From the NCBI GenBank assembly GCA_043228905.1, contig JBHGNT010000010.1:9982001-10046000 (forward strand): DNA of 64,000 bases. The letters run 5' to 3'. A program made the position numbers and the translations under genes. This document shows positions 56,625 through 64,000 of this stretch, piece by piece. Numbering within the stretch: the first letter of the stretch is position 1; the number at the start of each line of letters is the position of its first letter. This DNA is from Azolla caroliniana. Taxonomy: Eukaryota > Polypodiophyta. The notes under the pieces are model-generated. The model searched no databases and was not told the origin of the DNA. It saw nothing but the letters and a program-made list of their open reading frames with translations.

Positions 56625-57255
56625 TATCCTGTCGAGTAACGTGTCGTCGATCCACAAGATAGGAAATACGCTAAAATACACAACTCAGAAACACAGAGAA
56701 AAACAATGCACACAGATTTACGTGGAAACCCTAAAATGGGAGAAAACCACAGAGAACAAAGACTTCACTATATAGTGGATATACCATAGAGAAGATTACA
56801 GGGCGTCGAAGCTCTCTTAGCTATGGCACCTCTGTCTCTATGTCTCTGTCTCTTTATACACAAAAAAAAACAGAGGCCCACGCTATTCTGTTCTACTCCC
56901 ACACACTCAACATTTGCCCTAGATGTATTTATACTCATACATCATATGGGCTATTTACAAGTGTCGCCCCTACTAGACATCACTACTATTATTATCTATA
57001 ATAATAAGTAGCCATCAACCTACTCTAGTGTCAACTGTCTAGTCGGCCTGGTCATTGACCATTTGGTCGGCCCGACTAGTTGGTCGTGTCTTCGACCTAG
57101 ATCTCCTTCCTGTCGACTCACCCAATCAATTCTCTTAGTCGACTCTTCAACCATCGACACTTGGTCCGAACAATTGGCTCCTCCTTGTCTTCGACTGTTG
57201 GCACTTCTTGGCCCAAATTAGTCGGCTCCTCCCACTGGAGGGACATATTCCCAAC
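56625..57255 (-). repeat. Orphan LTR of the Copia-1 family
   Basis: On the minus strand it begins TGTTGGGAATATGTCCCTCC at 57255 and follows the Copia-1 5' LTR (13657): 'gggaggagccgact', then 'tttacgtgg.aaccctaaa'. On that strand it is preceded by the polypurine remnant 'aaagggggagtt' (57256-57267), so it is a 3' LTR whose element body has been lost. The left end is blurred. Confidence 0.8.
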
Positions 57256-57292
57256 AAACTCCCCCTTTACTCCACTGGATGGGAGTCAGTCA

Positions 57293-57763
57293 TGTTGGCC
57301 GGCAAGGCCAAAGGGCCGGTTAGAGTCCAGAATGTGAAAGGGGTATTTAATTAGGGATAGGGAGTTGTAATTAATAAGTATTATGTTATTTCGAGAAGCG
57401 GGCAGACAGACCCAAAATCGGTATGCCGATTCGGATCTGGACCAGATCGTTGCCGGTTACCGGTTGGCACCGGTTTATAACTCAACCGGAGACCTATAAA
57501 AGGACCCGGCAAGAATGTAATCAGGGACGGATAATTAATAGAAGCGCTGCTATTTTACATATTGTTTATTGTCTATTTGGTTACCGTTCTGTGCTTAATA
57601 TAATTAATCTTACGCATGTGTTACGATCATTAAGAGTGCCGGTTTGTAATTGGTTAAGACCCATTCGATACCACGATCTATCCATATATCACCGTACCAC
57701 CCTTTGGTGAAGTGTTCCATAGGGACACCCTGTGTTAGGGCTTGTCCAGCCTAAAGGATAACA
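57293..57763 (+). repeat. Orphan LTR, probably Gypsy type
   Basis: 471 bp with ends TGTTGG and TAACA. A TATA-like 'ctataaaagg' lies near 57,495, and a primer-site-like 'ttttggcgacaacc' a few bases after the right end. No body follows directly. It might be the 5' LTR of the gag relic at 59.8 kb, but that link is speculative. Confidence 0.55.
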
Positions 57764-58104
57764 CAGATTTTGGCGACAACCGATTTGATTTGCTACACAT
57801 CATAAATTCGATTTCTCGCACATCATCGTCACCCTTATCACACATTTTGTCGTTGCCATGTCTTTGCCGTGCATTATTCTTCGACTTCGTCTCCAAAGGG
57901 GGGTCACCTTAGTGGTCGCCAAAATAGTGTTGTAGGTTTTAGGGTTAATATTTATGATAATGGTGATGATTGATGATGAAGATAGACATGGTGTAATAGT
58001 GAAGATGATGAATGGTATGATGGTGAGAGAGATCATGAAGATGTTGACAAGCGTTGAGGGGTGGGGGGTGGTGCCTAGAATGGCTACACCCCCCTCCCAA
58101 GGGA

Positions 58105-58160
58105 AGGGGGGAGAGAGAGAAAGAGAGATGACAAGAGAGAGAGAGATTGAGAGAGCAATG
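58105..58160. repeat. GA-rich simple sequence
   Basis: Interrupted (GA)n runs flanked by 'aagggaagggggg' sequence. Confidence 0.85.
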
Positions 58161-58440
58161 TTCCTTTATGTTTCATTCATTCCCCATAAGGGGTTAAATA
58201 GTTACAAGAGGGGGTAGATACATAGGGGTGCAAGCCCCCTTGTCCATTCATACTAATCACTTGCTCACACCTCCTCGTATCCGTCCACATGCACACACAT
58301 ATGCATGTTACACATACGTAATTACTCACACTCACAATTACACTGACACATTTACACATACACATACACATAAACAACATTATAGCATTCGACCCTCACT
58401 CATCACACTCTACATCTCCCGTACATCCCGTACGGTAACA

Positions 58441-58880
58441 AAAGATAATTAGTACAAACTCTTCAATATTGGACAATATTGTGTTGTTGACGACGAGTAC
58501 TTTACATCCATTAATACTAATTTAATATAGATACAACACACAATACAATACAATGTGTCCATGGAGAACACTCAACATGGATTAAAAGATAATTAGTACA
58601 AACTCTTAAGGATGGACAATACTATGTTGTCAATAACGAGTACTTTACATTCTTCAATAAATGCTGATTTAATACAGATACAACACACAACACAATACAA
58701 TGTGTCTATGGAGAACGCTCTACATGGATTAAAAGATAATAAACACAGATTCACGTGAAAGGATAGTAATATGTGATCAATCAAGAACACTTAACATGGT
58801 TACAAACATAATTAGTATGCATGCTCCGTTTGGATAGTACTGTGTTGTCTATCAAGAGTTTTTTATGTAGCTGAAAACAT
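58441..58880. repeat. About 145-bp tandem repeat, 2 full and 1 decayed copy
   Basis: Unit 1 starts 'aaagataattagtacaaact' at 58441, unit 2 at 58585, and a partial, rearranged third at 58732. Shared parts include 'gagtactttacat', 'gatacaacacaca' and 'caatgtgtc.atggagaac'. No coding content. Confidence 0.88.
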
Positions 58881-59800
58881 AAAATAGTATTGATGCACAA
58901 GGGCGGACAAAACTAAGTTGGAGGGGACATGATAGGAGAATACCCACTTGTCTTGCAAGAATACTAAAACAGTTAGTGTGTAGACAATTATTACAAACGC
59001 AATAGGGAGTACCATATTAAGATGTAAACTTTGAACCCAACAAGTAGGAGAATTACAACAAGTAGTACTGATTCACGTGAAGGATGAGCATGAAAGTATT
59101 GCTTCATTAGACATTGCATTATAAGTGCTAAACATATGGATTTAAAATTACCTGGCGATAAAGTAGAACGATCGTGCCGCCTTGAACAACGAGGCAACAC
59201 CATCAGATCAGACCCAATGGCGGTTAAAGCTAAACTTTAGAGACAATAAATCTGCATGGTGAAACTTAAAACAATGTTGAAGAAATAGTGTATCATGCTT
59301 TTTATCATCCGAAATGTAAAATATTGATTTCTTATGTAACTCACCGCCTTGTCTCCAATAGCAAATATGTACAAGTATTGTACATTGATTATTGTACCAA
59401 TGCATTGATTGAACCTCATTTTGAACTTTAAATGTATAGTTTTCTATAAAGTCAATAACGGATACCATAACACCCGATGGTAAGTTATTAATCATTCCTT
59501 GAACTGTGAATTTTGCCAATAACTCCGGAAGTTATGTGGAATGAACTCCTCAAGTTGTTTCTTAAATTTTGAGACAAGGGTAGCAGCACATGTCTCCTTA
59601 TATACTTCCTTGATACACTTACTAACAAGTCCCTTGCCGATATTTTCAGTCACACACACCATAGTGTTACCATAGTTATCGGATCTCGGATCACATCTCA
59701 TATGTCTAGAGGGGTAAAGATGTGAGATGCTTTCGTGGATAAAGGTCTACAATCAAAATTTCAAGCATTCATTTTGCTTGCATATTTTCTGAACCCCTTT
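58881..59800. other. Intergenic, nothing recognised
   Basis: AT-rich, with scattered short minus-strand frames that lack recognisable motifs. Confidence 0.5.
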
Positions 59801-59807
59801 ATTTATA

Positions 59808-61060
59808 TTGCGTACACACAACTTCCATCATGGAACAAGTTTTGAACACTATTGGAGTAATATCTCCATCGAGACCTCTCAACTCCAATATGCATCTCGC
59901 ACACAAGCTGAGATCACTATTGAGCAATTGCTCACTACTATCTTGAATCAATTGGCCGAAATGAGGCAAGCCAATATGACTTTGGAAAAGAAATTCCAAG
60001 AATTAACTATTGAGTTCGAGAAAGAAGGTGAACCTTCTTTCGTAGCCACGCCATTCAAGGGAGATAAGAAAGAAAGAACCAAGGAGGCCATTAGCACTTG
60101 GCTTGGTCGTTGGGTGTCTCACTTTGGGTTTCATCCCAAGCCAAAGGAAGGCGCAGCCTAAGGACGATAAAGAACTTACCCACAACTTGGGAAGGTTTCG
60201 TAGATGTTTTCAAGAAATGGTTCTTGCAACCACCTTCTCAAACTGAACAAGCGCAAAACTTGCTCATGTGATTGAGCAAGACATTTAACTCTCTCGAGGA
60301 TTATGTGCATCATGATTGGACCCAGATCCAAAAATCGGAACTCACGGGTGAGAAATGGTTTGTTGCTTGTTTTTTGAATGGTATTCCCAATGGCGATTAG
60401 CATTGGGTTGTCCATGATAAGGACCCCACAACTTTCGAGGAAGCTGTCAACATTGTACTCCGGTACCATAGGACTTCCAAGAAAGACCACAATAAACCTG
60501 AGTTCGCCAAAACTCTGAATGTCAAGTTCATTGGGAAAAATGTAAGCAATCTAGTGACACTCTTGACTACGACTCAAAGAAACTGAACCTCTTTTGCGCA
60601 TATTGCAAGAAGCGGGGCCACAATAAGGGTACCTGTTGTTGTCTTGAGAGGAAGTCAATGAACATCTCTCCTCAAGACAAATCTACGAGTCACACATGTG
60701 AGTCTTCTGATGTTATTGAAGTTCATACCCTCCACTTGAGTTCATGTGAATGCACTTATCCTTCAAATTTACTTGGACCTAATGATTTACTCCAAGCACT
60801 CGAGTATATCAATGGAACACAAGCACATTTCTTGTTTGATTCTAGTAGTTCTCACAATTTTCTTAATGATCACTTGGTGTAGCAAATGCAACTCCACATA
60901 AATGCAAGTGATAATATCTATCAAGTTCACATGGCAAATGGAGGCCTCCAATACATCAGTGGCATTGTTTGTCAACTGTCAATTCAAATGGATACCTATA
61001 TGGAGAAGCTTGACTTTCATATTATGAAACTACAATCCATAGAGTCATTTTAGGATACCC
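59808..61060 (+). pseudogene. Decayed Gypsy gag-protease, different family
   Basis: A gag open part (59808-60161) with coiled 'EQLLTTILNQLAEMRQANMT', then broken frames reading 'WEGFVDVFKKWFLQPP', 'FNSLEDYVHHDWTQIQ' and 'EAVNIVLRYHR' (retrotransposon gag core), the knuckle 'CAYCKKRGHNKGTC' near 60,600, and a protease-like 'HFLFDSSSSHNFLNDHL' near 60,825 (DSS in place of DSG). Stops interrupt the gag core. It is unlike Gypsy-A/B. Confidence 0.75.
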
Positions 61061-61231
61061 TTGGTTTTTTAATAAAAACCATTCTTTGTCCATTGATTGG
61101 GCTAATCACTCAATTTAATATTGTAAACATTTTATTCAATGTTCCAAACTAAGGAAATGGGCATTATGTTAGGTCTAGTTTCATTTCCATCCAAGTCTTT
61201 CGACAATAACTGGGAGGTCAAAGGGTTTCGA

Positions 61232-63445
61232 TGTGGATGTGGCCTATGGTCCCAATGTAAAAGGTATACCAACCATAGCTTCTAAGCAGCGTAGCTGTTC
61301 CCTTATCTCCTTAATTGTTTCTACTCCACATCGAGTTGCTTTGAAGTCCAAAATCCAAGGGCAATTGGTTGTTCTTTGCATTTTTGCTTCATCAAGAGAG
61401 AGGCCGAGTGGTGTAGGTGTGTCCACATTCATCGTCTCCCCTTGTTCCTAAAAAATTACATTAGTTACATGTTGGTGAATATTAAAAGGGTTATGGTTAA
61501 CATTTTGTAATTTATTCTCCCTATGTTGTTTTATCTCTAAGATATACCTACCTAGTCTCTTTATATCCAGGGTATCTAACAATTTGGAGAGGGTGGGAGA
61601 GGTTCCTAGTATGTCTTGGTAGTTCGCACTTATCTCGGATAAGTTGGACACTTGCATGTAAAGTGATACTCATCCTCTATCTCGATGTGAAATAACCTAC
61701 ATAGCCTTTCCTCCCGAGGGACTCTATTAGCACGACCATTCTCAATCTCAAGTTGGTGAGATGATATCCTAAGTTGCCCAATGGCCACCCTTAGTGCATT
61801 TGATAAGAATGTATCTAGATATTTTGGTTGTGTAATAAAACCTAACTTAGAGAAGTGCACGAAGTGTTCCTTATAGTACAACATTTTGGATGGGAGTGGC
61901 TCTCGTGGGGTGATCAATTTATATTGGGTGTAAATTTGCCATTATTTCTTGGCGTATTATTTTATTACGGTCTTCATGAGAGATTAAATTTTGATCAGTA
62001 CCATGGCTATACTTAATGGGTGGTAGGTTATTAATGTGTATGCCATTTGCAAGTAACCAACTCACTACAGTGTTATACCAAGAGCTAGTGTCTCTGGATG
62101 CATATAGGGATCAGGATGCCTCAAAAGCTTTATGGGATTTCCTATCTTGTGGTTGGCTATGTATCCGATGAATAAAAACTACCACTTGTAAAAGTGCTTC
62201 TACTAACATCGGGGGCAGACTGAACTCTGCTCTAATAATGTCATGTGGTATCGTCCATTTGCTTCCAACTTAAAGTGATAACATCGTCACCAAAGGTCTC
62301 TCTAATTGCGTCCACATGAAAGATGGTAGGACTAGAGCCCATACTACTTATGCATACATGAGGGAAGGAGTCACTAATGAGTCAAAGAGCCATCACTTAG
62401 TCTGTGGCTCTTGAAAGTATGCCTAGTGGCATTGTCTCTCTAAGAGTGAGAGGGGTGCATACCCTCTCATTAGCCTATCTTTGGTTGCCTAGGTCATCGA
62501 GAATTTACCTGAACGAGCACTAAAAGTGACTCCCAGATATACATATGATCCAACTACCTCAACTGGTTTATGAGAAAGGATTAGGTGACATTTACTCCTA
62601 ACTTGAGACGATGTATGAAAGATAAGGACTTTAGTTTTCGTTAGTTTCACTACTAGTCCTTGTTGTGTGCAAAAGTCATCTAAGGCATTAAGGTGCTTTT
62701 GTAGGTCGTGTTTAGACTCCGAGAGCAAGACGATGTTGTCTCTGTAGAGTAAGATATGAACTTGTGTACCCCCCAATGGGTACTCCATTGTCTCCCTTAC
62801 AAGCAATAAAATCAGTGATCTCATCAATGTAGATCCCAAAAAGTGTCGGTGATAGGGGGCAACCCTATTTTACACCAATGGTGCTAGTGAAGCAATAAGA
62901 TAGGCCACCTGGCCATCTTACACACCCAGAGACGTGCTCATATAGAGCATAGATGGCCCAGATCATGTCATTTGGTATCTCCAAGCTTTTAAGCCTATCA
63001 AAAAACCGCTCCCTAAGAATTGTGTCAAAGGCTTTGCGGAAGTCCACAAAGCAACAATATAGTTTCTTTTTGTGAGCCTTCGTTTGGTCAATTAAGCATC
63101 TAAGTGTGAAGATATGGTCAATAGTGGAGAAGCTCGTCTAAAGCCAGCCTGCTCATGTGCTCGAAGACTTAAGGTTTCCATATAATCGTTGAGCTCTGCC
63201 TCCATTACTGCACCATATAGTTTAGCGAGTGTGTGACCTATCATAATGGTCCTATATGTATTTGGGCACATTGGGTACCCTCCTTTGTGTATAGGGGCCA
63301 CTGTGTTCATGGTCCATTGTGGTGGAAAACCCTCGGCGAGGGCGAAGTTGAAGATTAGAGTGAGAAAAGGGGCTAGGTACTCTCGAGCATATATGACGTG
63401 TTCGTCTTGCAATCCTGTGTGGTCCATGGATTTCCGGCCCATTTG
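61232..63445 (-). pseudogene. LINE RT and C-terminal region, degenerate
   Basis: Same family as the LINE in Copia-1. From 63,442 down: 'MGRKSMDHTGLQDEHVIYAR', 'FPPQWTMNTVAPIHKGG', 'YRTIMIGHTLAKLYG', 'DFRKAFDTILRERFFDRL', then 'GCPLSPTLFG' in another frame. The catalytic box reads 'LLYRDNIVLLS' (YRDN instead of YADD), followed by 'GSYVYLGVTF', 'MLYYKEHFVHFSKLGF', 'ISSHQLEIENGRANRV', Cys-His 'RLCRLFHIEIEDEYHFTC' and 'RLGRYILEIKQHRENKL'. Several frameshifts and the damaged active site make it dead. Confidence 0.85.
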
Positions 63446-63449
63446 TTCA

Positions 63450-64000
63450 TATAATAACTCCTTATTTGAACAAACATCGAAGTGGTTACACCACCAACTT
63501 TTACCAATCCTCCTTCTCCAACCACAATATCTAAAAGACTCTCACACACTAATCCAATCACTAGAAAACCTACACCCACCATCTAATAGTTTCTTATTCA
63601 CGTTTGACGTTGAATCTCTCTATCCTAGTATCCCCCCTAAGTTAGGACTCCAAGCCCTACGTAGTCTAATCACCCCCCACTTTTCCCCTTCAAAAACAAA
63701 TCTCATCTATACCCTTAGTGCCCTTATTTTAGAATATCACTATCTCACTTTCGATGACGTAGTTTACCAACAAATAAAAGGTACGGCCATGGGTAGCAAC
63801 TTTTCAGTCGTATATGCATGCCTCTTTTTAGTATATCTCGAAAACTTACAACCATCGCCCCCCCATCTCTTCTACTTCACCTGCTATATTGATGATGCAT
63901 TTGGGGTCTGGACAGGCACCAAATCTCAACTTTTAGAATATCTCGACTTTTACCCTTCACACACAAATAACTCCATCAAGCTTACCATTCAAACTTCCCC
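63450..64000 (+). CDS. Penelope-like element reverse transcriptase, partial
   Basis: Open for over 180 codons to the window edge. It reads through 'SKWLHHQLLPILL', 'YLKDSHTLIQSLENLH', then RT motifs 'FTFDVESLYPSIPPKLGL' (63597-63650), 'QQIKGTAMGSNFSVVYACLF' (about 63,770-63,830), and catalytic 'CYIDDAFGVWTG' (about 63,880-63,915), ending in 'SIKLTIQTS'. Motif choice (DV.SLYPSIP, GTAMG..FS, YIDD.F..W.G) is that of Penelope-like RTs, not LTR, LINE or group II enzymes. The left end abuts or is truncated by the LINE; any GIY-YIG endonuclease would lie beyond the window. Confidence 0.82.

Noticed and set aside
63426-63450. ATG at 63426 as the start of the Penelope-like protein
   Set aside because: It lies within sequence that is antisense LINE coding; the open frame there probably arises by chance at the junction.

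Overview
The window looks like nuclear DNA of a land plant, most plausibly a fern or another non-seed vascular plant. That lineage call is an inference from very long repeat-filled introns, the style of the Copia and Gypsy elements, and a Penelope-like reverse transcriptase; I could not search a database. Only two cellular genes can be reconstructed. Almost everything else is retroelement sequence of different ages, plus tandem repeats. No convincing tRNA, rRNA or CRISPR array was seen.

Layout. 1-3.4 kb: decayed Ty3/Gypsy gag-protease on + and unassigned sequence. 3.4-27.5 kb (- strand): one large gene for an SDG8/ASHH2/EFS-type histone H3K36 methyltransferase (CW, AWS, SET, post-SET, helical C-terminal module). 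Sixteen coding introns have consistent splice phases, giving about 1,314 aa. Its 12.5 kb intron (8,619-21,076) holds a decayed LINE, several tandem repeats, tRNA-like repeats and a broken Copia element (Copia-1) that was itself hit by two LINE copies. 27.5-29.3 kb: simple-sequence-rich upstream region. 29.3-33.0 kb: Copia-3, a deletion derivative lacking most of RT and RNase H. 33.8-51.5 kb: a three-level nest. Gypsy-A is split by Gypsy-B, and the left LTR of Gypsy-B is split by Copia-2, a complete element with a 1,360-codon open frame, two LTRs and a perfect 5-bp target duplication. 52.0-53.9 kb (+): a five-exon soluble epoxide hydrolase gene (316 aa, all catalytic residues present). 54-59.8 kb: intergenic, with two orphan LTRs and tandem repeats. 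59.8-61.1 kb: decayed Gypsy gag-protease. 61.2-63.4 kb: decayed LINE RT on -. 63.4-64.0 kb: an open, edge-truncated Penelope-like RT on +.

How the parts relate. The two host genes are functionally independent: one sets chromatin marks, the other opens epoxides. The LINE family recurs at least five times and has used the Copia element as a landing site. Nesting gives a relative clock: Gypsy-A is older than Gypsy-B, which is older than Copia-2. The most unusual observations are the Penelope-like RT at the right edge, the intact Copia-2 with a variable tandem array in its LTR, and an LTR reading frame with heptad repeats in Gypsy-B.
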